A stretch of DNA of 64,000 nucleotides from Clostridia bacterium (GTDB lineage: Bacteria > Bacillota > Clostridia > Christensenellales > Borkfalkiaceae): the NCBI GenBank assembly GCA_017507005.1, contig JAFWBT010000031.1, positions 1-64,000 of the forward strand, written 5' to 3'. A program made the translations under genes and the position numbers. Below are positions 26,663 to 35,899 of this stretch, one piece after another. Position 1 is the first letter of the stretch. Each line of letters starts with the position of its first letter. The notes under the pieces are model-generated. The model had not been told where the DNA came from. It ran no database searches and saw only the letters and a program-made list of their open reading frames with translations.

Positions 26663-27181
26663 ATGGCAGAAAAACAAAAGACGGCGACGACGATAAAAAA
26701 GCTCAGTAAAAACGAAAGATATCTGAATATGGTGTTTTCCATTTTTAGAAAGCGTGAAACGATTGTCCTTTCTGACAAAACGACGCATTTCAATAACACC
26801 GAGCTGCGCTTAATTGGGGAAGTACTCCGCGCAAAATACGAAGGAAAACGCCTTATTTCTACGCAGCTTGCAACGTTGCTTGGCGTTACCCGTTCGGCAG
26901 TTTCGCAGATTGTAAACCGTTTGGAGAAGGAGGGCGTTGTACAGCGCGTTCCCGACGACGTGGATAGAAAGATTGCGTATATCGAGGTGACGGACGAAAT
27001 GTTGGGCTTGTATGACGAGGACCTTAATAATTGTATCAGCTTTATCGGCAGAGTCGTTAAAAAGTTCGGTGAAGACAAATTTAATACTATGTACGACCTC
27101 GTAGAAGAATTTATGCAGATGATTGATGACGAGAAAGAAGAAGTAGAAGCAAAAAAAGAACGCAAAACGAAGAAGAAATAA
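26663..27181 (+). CDS. MarR-like winged-helix regulator
   Basis: 172 residues. A winged helix with the recognition helix near LATLLGVTRSAVSQIVNRLEK (about residues 70-90) and the wing KEGVVQRVPDDVDRKIAYIEVTDE is of MarR type. The C-terminus is a charged Lys/Glu tail. Start chosen at the ATG after GAGGTG; the frame reaches 13 codons higher without a ribosome site. It precedes a large ABC transporter that it may control. Signal unknown. Confidence 0.82.
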   Translation: MAEKQKTATTIKKLSKNERYLNMVFSIFRKRETIVLSDKTTHFNNTELRLIGEVLRAKYEGKRLISTQLATLLGVTRSAVSQIVNRLEKEGVVQRVPDDVDRKIAYIEVTDEMLGLYDEDLNNCISFIGRVVKKFGEDKFNTMYDLVEEFMQMIDDEKEEVEAKKERKTKKK

Positions 27182-27206
27182 CGCCGTAACGGCGTAAAAG
27201 AGAACG

Positions 27207-27232
27207 ACGGGGATTTTCCCGTTTTTCTTTTT
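27207..27232 (+). terminator. Terminator after the MarR-like gene
   Basis: ACGGG / CCCGT hairpin followed by TTTTTCTTTTT. Confidence 0.65.
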
Positions 27233-27337
27233 CATAAACAGCTTACGTAGCCGTTTTTTTAAAGACGAAAAAGAAACGAAAACGACTGTGAAAGGATAAA
27301 AAGGAAATAATTAGGCAGGCAAAAAAGGAGGAACGTT

Positions 27338-30076
27338 ATGTTACAGCTGAAGAACGTTACAAAAGATTACGTCACCGCGGGGAACGTCGTGCACGCATTG
27401 AAGGGCGTGGATTTATGTTTCCGCAGGAACGAATTCGTATCCGTGCTGGGCGCGTCCGGTTGCGGTAAGACGACTTTGCTTAATATCATCGGCGGGCTCG
27501 ATCATTACACGTCGGGCGATCTTGTGATTTGCGGCGTATCCACGAAAGATTATAAAGACCACGATTGGGACGTATACCGTAATCATCGTATCGGGTTCGT
27601 ATTCCAATCGTACAATCTTATTCCCCACCAAACGGTGCTAGGGAACGTAGAGCTCGCGCTCACGATAGCGGGCGTTTCAAAAATAGAACGCCGCCGTCGC
27701 GCAGAAGAGGCACTTAAAAAAGTGGGCTTGGAAGAAGAAATGCAAAAACGCCCCAATCAGCTTTCGGGTGGGCAAATGCAACGTGTCGCGATTGCGCGTG
27801 CGCTCGTAAACAATCCCGAAATCTTGCTCGCTGACGAGCCGACGGGCGCGTTGGACACCGAAACGAGCGTGCAGATTATGGACCTTATCCGTGAGATTGC
27901 AGGCGAACGCCTCGTGATTATGGTAACGCACAATCCCGAGCTAGCGGAAGAATATTCCTCTCGTATCGTGCGTTTGCAAGACGGGCTAGTTATATCCGAC
28001 TCCAACCCCTACGAGGGCGAACGCTATGAAAGCAAGGCAACGACGACGGACGAAACGCCGTCCGTAGCAGATGTGGCAAAGCCGACGCAAACGGATAAAA
28101 AAGCGATAAAGGCGCAGGCGCGAGCGGCGAAAAAAGCAGAACGCGCGCAACGCAAGGCAGAGCGCAAACAGCGTGAAAAATCGTCTATGTCGTTCAAGAC
28201 GTCGCTGGGGCTTAGCGCAAGAAACCTCGCCTCGAAAAAGGGGCGTACGGCGATTACGTCGGTGGCGGGCAGTATCGGTATTATCAGCGTTTGTTTGGTG
28301 TTGGCGCTTTCTAACGGTTTTAATAATTACATATTAAAAACGCAGGAAGATATGCTCTCGTACTATCCCGTGGAGATTACGGAAACGACGCTGAATATGG
28401 AAGAGATTATGACGGGTATGTCCTCGCGTGACGATATGCCGGATTTGTCCAAACTGGATAATAAAGTATACGTCAATTCCTTCCTTACGAATATCGCCAA
28501 GGGTATGACGGTGAAAAACGACCTTTCGGACGAATATATTGAATATCTGGAAAGTATGGACAAAAAACTGTACGCGGCTATTCAATACAATTACGGTACG
28601 GATTTATCGAACAACGTCTTTACGACGGTGGAAACAGGCATTGAGGCAGAGGGCACGGTGCAAACGCGCTATATGTCGCTGTCGGAATTGAAAGCTTTTT
28701 ACCGCACGCAGATTAGCAATCAGGATGGCAAATACGCCAGCCTTGCTTACCTTGTCGATTATTTGGGCAGCGTGTATGGCAAAATGCCCGGTACGGCAGA
28801 TTTTAACAACCCCGAATACGGCGACTACGTGCGTAGTCAGTATAAAATCTTCGGGGAATTCCCCAAGGCAAGCAATGAGGCGGTGTTGGTAATCGGCGGC
28901 AACAACGACGTCACCGACCTCACGTTAGCGCAGCTCGGCTTTATCGAAGAGGAAAAATTTTTACAGCTTTTTGAAACGGACGAGACGAGCGCGTCGGATA
29001 AACAAGACGAGAAAGCGGAAAAAGATCCCTACACCATTGATTTCGACACGATTTTCAATAAAAAATTCGTGTTGTACGACAACGACGCCGTGTATAAAAA
29101 GGCAGACGAAACGTCCAAATTCCTTTTCGATTATCAAGGCGAAAGGGAAAATCTTGCCGTGGACGGCGATGGTGTGGAAATCAAGATTACGGGTATTTTG
29201 CGTCTTAAAGACGGCTTGACGTACGGCTGCCTTTCCAACGGACTGAATTTCACCGAAAAATTAGTGACGGAATATATCGAACGCAACAAGACTTCGGAAG
29301 TTGCCGCCAGCCTTGCAGAGGGCACGTATACGGGTTCGGGCTACGTTTTGTATTCCAAACCTTTGGCATCTACCGTGCTGAATTCCTATTACGAAGTGAA
29401 AGAATTTGGCGGCTATCCTATGCTGCAACCCATGTGGGCGGCGGATAAGGTTGCCGTGGAAAGAATAGTCGGCGTTAGCGATTCGGTCAGCAGTATTTTG
29501 TTGTATACGGAGAGCTTTGACACGAAAGAGGGTATGCTGGCGCATTTGGATAAATGGAACGAAACGCATCAGGCAGTCGTCAATCCCGAAACGGGCGAAA
29601 CGGAGTCTAAGGAAGTGCGTTACACCGACGCGGTGGGGCTTATGATGGGTATGGTGCAAACGATGCTGAACGCAATCACCTACGTTTTGGTGGCGTTCAC
29701 GTCCATTTCCCTCGTGGTGTCTTCCGTGATGATAGGCATTATTACGTACGTATCGGTGGTGGAACGTACGAAAGAAATCGGCGTATTGCGTTCGCTCGGC
29801 GCGCGGAAAAAGGATATTAAAAACCTGTTCAACGCAGAAACGTTCATTATCGGGCTTGCCTCGGGTGTGTTCGGCGTCGTGGTGACGTACGTTTTATCGT
29901 TCGGCGTCAACGCCTTGCTCGGCGCGCTGACAGGGATTAGCACGCTCGCGTCGTTGCCTTTCCTTTCGGCGGTGACGATGGTGGTTATCAGTATTTTGCT
30001 TACCCTTATCAGCGGCTTGATTCCTGCAAAGGCGGCGGCGAAGAAAGATCCCGTCGTGGCATTGAGAACGGAATAA
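27338..30076 (+). CDS. ABC transporter, fused ATPase and FtsX-like permease
   Basis: 912 residues. The N-terminal ATPase of MacB/LolD type has Walker A GASGCGKT (38-45), LSGGQMQRVAIARAL and LADEPTGALD. A basic Ala/Lys/Arg-rich linker (about 255-285) follows, then an FtsX-type permease: one helix (SIGIISVCLVLALSNGF), a long extracellular domain of about 380 residues, and three C-terminal helices with KEIGVLRSLGARKKD. MacB-like pumps of Firmicutes export peptides or mediate resistance and envelope signalling. AGGAGG precedes the ATG. Substrate unknown; the MarR-like gene upstream may regulate it. Confidence 0.92.
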   Translation: MLQLKNVTKDYVTAGNVVHALKGVDLCFRRNEFVSVLGASGCGKTTLLNIIGGLDHYTSGDLVICGVSTKDYKDHDWDVYRNHRIGFVFQSYNLIPHQTVLGNVELALTIAGVSKIERRRRAEEALKKVGLEEEMQKRPNQLSGGQMQRVAIARALVNNPEILLADEPTGALDTETSVQIMDLIREIAGERLVIMVTHNPELAEEYSSRIVRLQDGLVISDSNPYEGERYESKATTTDETPSVADVAKPTQTDKKAIKAQARAAKKAERAQRKAERKQREKSSMSFKTSLGLSARNLASKKGRTAITSVAGSIGIISVCLVLALSNGFNNYILKTQEDMLSYYPVEITETTLNMEEIMTGMSSRDDMPDLSKLDNKVYVNSFLTNIAKGMTVKNDLSDEYIEYLESMDKKLYAAIQYNYGTDLSNNVFTTVETGIEAEGTVQTRYMSLSELKAFYRTQISNQDGKYASLAYLVDYLGSVYGKMPGTADFNNPEYGDYVRSQYKIFGEFPKASNEAVLVIGGNNDVTDLTLAQLGFIEEEKFLQLFETDETSASDKQDEKAEKDPYTIDFDTIFNKKFVLYDNDAVYKKADETSKFLFDYQGERENLAVDGDGVEIKITGILRLKDGLTYGCLSNGLNFTEKLVTEYIERNKTSEVAASLAEGTYTGSGYVLYSKPLASTVLNSYYEVKEFGGYPMLQPMWAADKVAVERIVGVSDSVSSILLYTESFDTKEGMLAHLDKWNETHQAVVNPETGETESKEVRYTDAVGLMMGMVQTMLNAITYVLVAFTSISLVVSSVMIGIITYVSVVERTKEIGVLRSLGARKKDIKNLFNAETFIIGLASGVFGVVVTYVLSFGVNALLGALTGISTLASLPFLSAVTMVVISILLTLISGLIPAKAAAKKDPVVALRTE

Positions 30077-30153
30077 ACGCAAAAAGGCAATATACGTAAT
30101 AATATACGCAATATATCGTAAAGCGTTAGAAAAAATATAAGAGAGAAAAAGAG

Positions 30154-31074
30154 ATGAATAAAATTCCATTTAGCGTACAATCCGATTATTTTGACGTTAC
30201 CCTGCAAGGGGTGATTTACGAACCGGACGGTAGCGCGCAAAAATTCAAAGGCGTGGTGCAAATCGTACACGGTATGTGCGAATACAGAGAACGCTATGAC
30301 GATTTTATGCGTTATCTTGTCGGCAACGGCTACGTAGCGGCGTGTTACGACCAGCGCGGCCACGGCGATAGCGTAGAAACGGCGGAAGAGCGCGGTTGGT
30401 TTGGCGACCGCGACGGTGTGGCGTTCGTTGAGGACGCTGTAAAAGTGACGAAACTACTGCGCGAACGGTATCCGCAGCTGCCTTTGACGTTGTTTGGACA
30501 CAGTATGGGTTCTATGATTGTGCGCTGTTATCTGCGCGAACACGACGAGCTGATTGATAGGCTGATTGTGAGCGGCTCGCCGAGCAAAAACCCGTTGGCA
30601 GGCACGGCGGTGTTGATAGCGAAAACGCTGTCGGTGTTCAAGGGTGAACGGCATAGAAGTAAAATGCTGTCCTATCTTTCGACGGGCAAAGGGGATAAAA
30701 AATTCCCCAAAGAACCCAAGGGCGCGTGGCTTTCGCACAACCGTAAAAATATCGACGAGTTTTATTCCAACCCCAAGGGCGGTTTCCGTTTTACGTGTAA
30801 CGGCTTTGAAAATTTGTTCAAGCTGATGAAACGCACCTATCAAAAAAAGGGTTATCAGGTGAAAAATTCGTCCTTGCCCATACATTTCGTTTCGGGGGAG
30901 CGTGACGCGGTGGCGGTGAGCGTGGATAAATGGACGGATTCCGTCGAATTTATGAGCAAGCTCGGCTATAAAAACGTAACGGGAAAACTGTATTACGACC
31001 TTCGCCACGAGATATTGAACGAGCCGTCGAATAAGGAAGTGTACGCCGATTTATTAGCGTTTATCAAAGGCTAA
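30154..31074 (+). CDS. Alpha/beta hydrolase (monoacylglycerol lipase/PldB-like)
   Basis: A 306-residue serine hydrolase of the Hydrolase_4 type. The nucleophile elbow is GHSMGS with S117. DQRGHGDS, the Asp in SGERDAV and the His in LRHEIL complete the triad. HGMCEYRERYDDF is typical of the monoacylglycerol lipase/lysophospholipase group. No signal peptide, so it acts in the cytoplasm. It follows the ABC transporter by 77 bases with AGAG-type ribosome site. Natural substrate unknown. Confidence 0.88.
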   Translation: MNKIPFSVQSDYFDVTLQGVIYEPDGSAQKFKGVVQIVHGMCEYRERYDDFMRYLVGNGYVAACYDQRGHGDSVETAEERGWFGDRDGVAFVEDAVKVTKLLRERYPQLPLTLFGHSMGSMIVRCYLREHDELIDRLIVSGSPSKNPLAGTAVLIAKTLSVFKGERHRSKMLSYLSTGKGDKKFPKEPKGAWLSHNRKNIDEFYSNPKGGFRFTCNGFENLFKLMKRTYQKKGYQVKNSSLPIHFVSGERDAVAVSVDKWTDSVEFMSKLGYKNVTGKLYYDLRHEILNEPSNKEVYADLLAFIKG

Positions 31075-31136
31075 AAAACGGCTCGTTGCATATTTTTTAG
31101 CAATGCGCGCATACTGCAATCAGGAGGGAACGGTAT

Positions 31137-31364
31137 ATGCGTATTGTAAATATTATTGCTTACGTTTTAGTAATCGTCGGCGCTGTAAACTGGGGCTTGT
31201 TCGGGTTCTTTGATTTCAACCTTGTATCCTCGATTTTTAACGGCGCGCGTGCAGCAGGCTCGGTGATTGTATACACGCTGATTGCACTTTCGGCGTTGTG
31301 GCTTATTCTTTCGCCTTTCATCACCGACGGCGTATTGTGGCTGAAAAATAGACGTCCGGAATAA
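31137..31364 (+). CDS. DUF378-family small membrane protein
   Basis: 75 residues with two membrane helices and the family pattern IAYVLVIVGAVNWGLFGFFDFNLV followed by VIYTLIALSALWLI. CAGGAGG precedes the start. DUF378 (YuzA-like) proteins have no known function. Closed by a long terminator hairpin. Confidence 0.88.
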   Translation: MRIVNIIAYVLVIVGAVNWGLFGFFDFNLVSSIFNGARAAGSVIVYTLIALSALWLILSPFITDGVLWLKNRRPE

Positions 31365-31383
31365 TTCCGTTCGTTTAACTTTC

Positions 31384-31451
31384 AAAAAACGGAAAAGCGG
31401 ATTTTTTCGGTGTGCGTTCGATATACGCGTGTCGAAAAAGTCCGTTTTTTT
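31384..31451 (+). terminator. Long terminator hairpin after the DUF378 gene
   Basis: AAAAACGGA pairs with TCCGTTTTT, and inside it GGATTTTTTCG pairs with CGAAAAAGTCC. The T run follows. Confidence 0.7.
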
Positions 31452-31512
31452 ATGCTTTTTATGCTTGTTTTATGCGATTATAAATTTCAATAGGCGATTT
31501 TTTATACAGGTA

Positions 31513-31541
31513 TTGACATTTTTATAGATAAGTAGTATAAT
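31513..31541 (+). promoter_or_regulatory. Promoter of lemA and the DUF2207 gene
   Basis: Perfect TTGACA (31513-31518) and TATAAT (31536-31541), 17 bp apart. Confidence 0.88.
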
Positions 31542-31585
31542 AAATATACAGAAATTGAAAGGGGTTATCCCCGAAGGAGAGAACT

Positions 31586-32191
31586 ATGTTACACGCATTG
31601 TTGCTTAGCACGGGCGGCATTATCGGTATCGTGATTGCTGCGCTCGTCGTTATTCTCATTATCGCCGTCGTGGCTTGGTATATCAAGACGCGCAACGCGT
31701 TCGTACGCTTAAAGAACAAAGTGGAAGAAGCGTGGGCGACTATCGACGTTTATTTGAAAAAGAGATTTGATCTTATCCCCAACCTTGTAGAAACGGTGAA
31801 GGGATATGCAAAACACGAGAGCGAAACGCTCAACGCAGTCGTGTCCGCGCGTAGCGCCGCTATGAGCGCGTCTACGCCCGAGGCGAAAATGGCAGCGGCA
31901 AAAGAACTCAATTCGTCCTTGCGTACGCTGTTCACCGCCGTTGCGGAAAGCTATCCGCAGTTGCAGGCGAATACCAACTTTTTGGATTTGCAAAGACAGC
32001 TGCAAGCAATCGAAGGGGAACTGGAAGGCGCGCGTCGCTATTATAACGGCGTCGTTAAGAGCTTTAATACCAAGCTGGAAGTATTCCCCTCGAATATCGT
32101 GGCAAACGGTATGGGCGAAGACTATAAAAAGCGTCCGTATTTCGAGCTGGACAGCGCGGAAGAACGTAAAAACGTAAAGGTACAGTTTTAA
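31586..32191 (+). CDS. lemA: LemA-family protein
   Basis: 201 residues: one N-terminal membrane helix and a helical bundle with the LemA signatures NAFVRLKNKVEEAWATIDVYLKKRFDLIPNL and FPSNIVANGMG. AAGGAG is well placed. LemA proteins are membrane-anchored with the bundle outside in some models; function is unknown. They are often beside DUF2207/TPM-type proteins, as here. Confidence 0.95.
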   Translation: MLHALLLSTGGIIGIVIAALVVILIIAVVAWYIKTRNAFVRLKNKVEEAWATIDVYLKKRFDLIPNLVETVKGYAKHESETLNAVVSARSAAMSASTPEAKMAAAKELNSSLRTLFTAVAESYPQLQANTNFLDLQRQLQAIEGELEGARRYYNGVVKSFNTKLEVFPSNIVANGMGEDYKKRPYFELDSAEERKNVKVQF

Positions 32192-32197
32192 AAAATT

Positions 32198-34168
32198 ATG
32201 AAAAATAACGTATTCAAAACGCGCCGTTTCGGCGCGTTAAATACTCTTTTGGCGGTGCTGTTTTCGCTGTTGATTTTGTGTATGCCTTTGGCGTGGAAAA
32301 CCACAAACGACGGGGGCAGGTACGCGTTGACCGCCGCCGCAGGGGCATACGACGACTTTTATGACGATCCCGTAATCGAAGTGCTTAGCTACTCGGTGGA
32401 AATGGACGTGCATAAAGATCGTTCGATAAGCGTACAGGAGAAAATCACCGTCAAATTTTTAGACGTAGGCTTGACGATGTTTTATCGCAGTTTGCCCATC
32501 GAAGGCGCGCGCTATCGCGATTTCCACGCGGCGTGCGAGGGCAATGACGAATTTGAGTGGTATGTTGCAGACAATCCCGATATGGACGGCTTTATCGACG
32601 TCAACTGCGTTGGCAACGCTGATTTTGGCAAGACGTGGACGTACGATATTTCCTACGTTATGCAGGAAGATACGGGAAACACGTCGGACGGAATGAGAAT
32701 AGACGTAATCGGTTTCGGCTGGACGGTGGTGCTTAACGACGTGTCCGTGGTGATGCGTTTCCCTGCGTCGCTCGTTAGCGAACCGAAAGTGTACGTTGGC
32801 TATGGCAATATAGGCGCGGATGGCAAAGCTACGTATGAAACGAACGCGGATAACACGGAATTAGCGGTGTACGCGCCCTGTCTGCATCTCGCGCCCACGG
32901 ATACCTATGACGAAGTGATGGCAGAGGGGATTACGGTAGAGTTCGATTTGCCCAAAGGCACGCTAGAAAATTACACGAAAACGCTGATAGCCACCGAGGA
33001 TATGTGGAAAATCGTGCTCGGCGGCGTGGCTATCGTGGGGATTGCCATTGCGGCGTTATTGCTCACCCGTAAGAAACACGAGCTGATTACCGTTGTCAAC
33101 GTCACCGCGCCCGATGCAATGGACCCGATGACGATGGGCAAACGTTTAGACGGCGTAATCGATACCGAGGATATCACGTCTATGGTATACTATTTCGCGC
33201 ATAAAGGGTATTTGGCAATCAACCTCGAAGACGAGAACGATCCTATTTTATTGAAAAAAGTGGCGCGGTTGCCCGAAACGGCTCTGCCGCACGAAAAAAC
33301 GCTGTTCAACGGTTTGTTCAAGAGCGGCGACAGCGTTCATACGTCCGACTTAGAGTATAAATTTTTTGAGGCAGCGGAAAAGGCGAAATTGCAAACGCCA
33401 CACGTGAAAATGTATAATAAAAAATCGGTGCTGGGGTATATCTTGGGCGGTGTCGTCGGGGTGTTATACGCCTTTCTCGTGCCTTTCTTAATGGGCTTAA
33501 ACAACGTAGGCGGCGGATATTTATACGGCTACGGCGCGGTGCTTTTTGTTCCGATTGCGGTGATACTCTTTCTTGGCTATATTTCCGAAAATTATCGCTA
33601 TAAATGGAAACCCTCCAAACGTCGTCTAATGTACCTTGCGTATATTGTAATAGCGGCGATTACGTTGGCGCTTTTCACGTGGCTGTTTGCGCCGCATTTT
33701 ATGACGAAATACGAAAAACTAGTGACGTGCGTGTTCGCGCTCGTTCCGTCCTTTATAACGCTGGGCGCTATTTCGCGCGAGGAAGCGTATTTGAAATCGC
33801 TGGGCGATATATTAGGCTTTAAAGAGTTTATCGTTTACACCGAAGAGGATAAGATAAAGACAATGCTCGAAACGGAGCCAGAGCTGTATTATAAAGTATT
33901 GCCGTACGCGCAAGTGCTGGGCGTAACGGACGAGTGGGAGGGGAAATTTGCGAACATTTTATTGCCTCCTCCGTCGTGGTGTACGGGCTATGGTATGTCC
34001 ACGTTCGATTATTTCATTATGCACCGTTGTATGACGCGCGCGTTCGTAACGGCTATGCGCCCTCCGCGCTCCCAAGGCGGCAGCGGTATCGGTCGTAGCG
34101 GCGGTGGCGGCAGCTTTGGTGGTTTTGGCGGCGGCGGCTTCGGCGGCGGTGGCGGCGGCGCAAGATAA
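32198..34168 (+). CDS. DUF2207 membrane protein with Gly-rich C-terminus
   Basis: 656 residues. An N-terminal signal/membrane segment is followed by an extracytoplasmic beta-rich domain (about residues 55-260, VLSYSVEMDVHKDRSISVQEKITVKF). A membrane helix (VLGGVAIVGIAIAALLL) leads to a cytoplasmic-type domain. More helices follow, and the end has a Gly/Ser/Phe-rich tail (GGSGIGRSGGGGSFGG). This is the YciQ-like DUF2207 architecture. It lies seven bases after lemA without its own ribosome site, so it is coupled to it. Confidence 0.9.
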   Translation: MKNNVFKTRRFGALNTLLAVLFSLLILCMPLAWKTTNDGGRYALTAAAGAYDDFYDDPVIEVLSYSVEMDVHKDRSISVQEKITVKFLDVGLTMFYRSLPIEGARYRDFHAACEGNDEFEWYVADNPDMDGFIDVNCVGNADFGKTWTYDISYVMQEDTGNTSDGMRIDVIGFGWTVVLNDVSVVMRFPASLVSEPKVYVGYGNIGADGKATYETNADNTELAVYAPCLHLAPTDTYDEVMAEGITVEFDLPKGTLENYTKTLIATEDMWKIVLGGVAIVGIAIAALLLTRKKHELITVVNVTAPDAMDPMTMGKRLDGVIDTEDITSMVYYFAHKGYLAINLEDENDPILLKKVARLPETALPHEKTLFNGLFKSGDSVHTSDLEYKFFEAAEKAKLQTPHVKMYNKKSVLGYILGGVVGVLYAFLVPFLMGLNNVGGGYLYGYGAVLFVPIAVILFLGYISENYRYKWKPSKRRLMYLAYIVIAAITLALFTWLFAPHFMTKYEKLVTCVFALVPSFITLGAISREEAYLKSLGDILGFKEFIVYTEEDKIKTMLETEPELYYKVLPYAQVLGVTDEWEGKFANILLPPPSWCTGYGMSTFDYFIMHRCMTRAFVTAMRPPRSQGGSGIGRSGGGGSFGGFGGGGFGGGGGGAR

Positions 34169-34210
34169 ACGCGTAGTTGGCGTAAAAAATGTATATAATA
34201 AAACGTATAG

Positions 34211-34241
34211 AAAAAACGCGGATCGAAAGCTCCGCGTTTTT
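34211..34241. terminator. Bidirectional terminator after the DUF2207 gene
   Basis: AAAACGCGGA / TCCGCGTTTTT with an 8-base loop, serving both converging genes. Confidence 0.88.
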
Positions 34242-34267
34242 CCGTGTTACAATATTTAGGAGGTAGG

Positions 34268-35659
34268 TTAATCGTGTTTGGTTAAACGGGAATCGGCAAG
34301 AACAGGGGAGTTCTTTGCAAAACGTTTCACCGATTCCACAGCGTTAAGACAGCGGCGTTTGGTGCGATAATGCTCGCCCAAGCACAGCAGCTGACCGTTT
34401 TTATTCAGCAGTTTATAGATATAGTCGCCGCGCTTTGTCAGCGTCACGCGGAAATTGCCCTCTGCGATATTCGTTTTGTGCGTTTGAATCCCGTTCACCG
34501 CGCCGATATACGTTGTGTATTCTTCGCTAGAAAGCAGTTTTTCGCCGTTGTTGGCAAACAGCTCGAAGAAATATAATTGTTCGCCGTCAACGCCCACGCG
34601 CGTATCGATAATCCATTTACCGTTATAGCCGTCGGCGGGGGGGAGTACTTCCGTGTCGTCCTCGACGGGCACTTTTACAACGTGGTCTTGGATATTCTCG
34701 TCGATAATCGCTGTCTTTGCAAAACGTTTTGCCGATTCAATCGCGCTCTCGCAACGTGCGCGTGTGGGATAGTTTTCTCCCAAGCAAAGGAGCAGATTTT
34801 TACCGCTGAGCAGCTTGAATATGTAGTCGCCTTTTTTCGACAGCGTGATTTTGAAATTGTTGCGTAAGATATTCGCTTTATGCGTTTCAATGCCGCGCAA
34901 AGCGCCGTTGTATGACGTGTATTCCTCGCTGGATAGCAGTTTTTCACCATTGGAAGCGTGCAGCTCGAAGAAATAGTTTTCTTCCTCGTTTTCGGGCGTT
35001 TTCTGCGCTGCGTTCTCGCTCGTTACGATACGGCAAATCACCCATTTTCCACAATATCTCGCCGCTTGGTCGGTTTCGTTTTCCTCGTAAAAATCCATCG
35101 AAGTATCAATATCTTTCAATTCATCTAATAACACGGTATTCTCCTTTCCTTTTATTTTTTTCTTTCTCTCGTTATTCGTCGCCGTTTTTGCAACGTTTTG
35201 CGTATCTTTCGCGCTTTTTTTAGCCATGCTAGGCTCTTTTTTCGTTTGTCCTCTCATCGCTTTTTGCGGCGTTTTCGCCGTTGTGGGCGTTTTCCTTTCA
35301 GATTTTTTCGCCGTTTTTTTAGGCTGTTTTTCCTGCGTAGGGGAGAGAACGTCTGTATTTTGTTCGCCTTTTGTATCTATACTTTTTTCTGCCGCGTCTA
35401 CGTCGGCTTTTTCGCCGTTTTGCGTAGGGCTTTGCATTGTTTTTGCGTCCTGAGCGGCGTAGCGTTCCAAAGCCCGCGTTTTCTTTTCCGCTCGCTTTTC
35501 TTCCGTTTCTTTGGCGTCTTGCAGCCATTTTGCCGTTTTTCGGCTCTTACAATATAGATAGAGGATAACGCTGACGATTATGATAAGAAACACGGCAAAC
35601 CCTGCCATAACGATAGTCAAGGCAAGATTGTTTTTAAAATATTCCAATAGTGCTTTCAC
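34268..35659 (-). CDS. Membrane-anchored protein with two DUF1508 (YegP-like) domains
   Basis: 463 residues starting from GTG with AAGGAG upstream. One N-terminal helix (about 15-35) is followed by a long, very Lys/Glu/Thr-rich disordered stretch (40-185). Two copies of a YegP-like domain follow (about 200-320 and 345-455). Both contain NGEKLLSSEEYT, then an ETHK or QTHK helix and GDYIFKLL / GDYIYKLL. DUF1508 proteins are small soluble units of unknown role; a membrane-tethered tandem is unusual. Confidence 0.75.
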   Translation of the reverse strand: MKALLEYFKNNLALTIVMAGFAVFLIIIVSVILYLYCKSRKTAKWLQDAKETEEKRAEKKTRALERYAAQDAKTMQSPTQNGEKADVDAAEKSIDTKGEQNTDVLSPTQEKQPKKTAKKSERKTPTTAKTPQKAMRGQTKKEPSMAKKSAKDTQNVAKTATNNERKKKIKGKENTVLLDELKDIDTSMDFYEENETDQAARYCGKWVICRIVTSENAAQKTPENEEENYFFELHASNGEKLLSSEEYTSYNGALRGIETHKANILRNNFKITLSKKGDYIFKLLSGKNLLLCLGENYPTRARCESAIESAKRFAKTAIIDENIQDHVVKVPVEDDTEVLPPADGYNGKWIIDTRVGVDGEQLYFFELFANNGEKLLSSEEYTTYIGAVNGIQTHKTNIAEGNFRVTLTKRGDYIYKLLNKNGQLLCLGEHYRTKRRCLNAVESVKRFAKNSPVLADSRLTKHD

Positions 35660-35864
35660 AATAATTTCTCCTTATACCAAACAACCGAAAATTGTGCGCG
35701 GCGGTTTTGAGAAAATTCACCGCGTTTTCTTAAAAACAGGGGCAAAAAATCGTCCGTTTTTTGCATTAAACGCAACCCTGGTATGCTCGTATGTATATTT
35801 TAATATAAAATTTCCAAAAAGTCAATACGTACAAAAAAAATTTTTCGCCGATTTTTCAAAAAAT
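35660..35864. other. Intergenic region without a gene
   Basis: Divergent spacer. The only visible items are the ribosome site of the minus-strand gene and the promoter of the plus-strand gene at its right end. Confidence 0.5.
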
Positions 35865-35893
35865 TTGACAAATAAGCGCAAATAGGGTACAAT
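35865..35893 (+). promoter_or_regulatory. Promoter that gives a leaderless transcript
   Basis: TTGACA (35865-35870), 17 bp, TACAAT (35888-35893). The expected transcription start, about seven bases on, is the A of the ATG at 35900. Confidence 0.82.
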
Positions 35894-35899
35894 GTAGAT

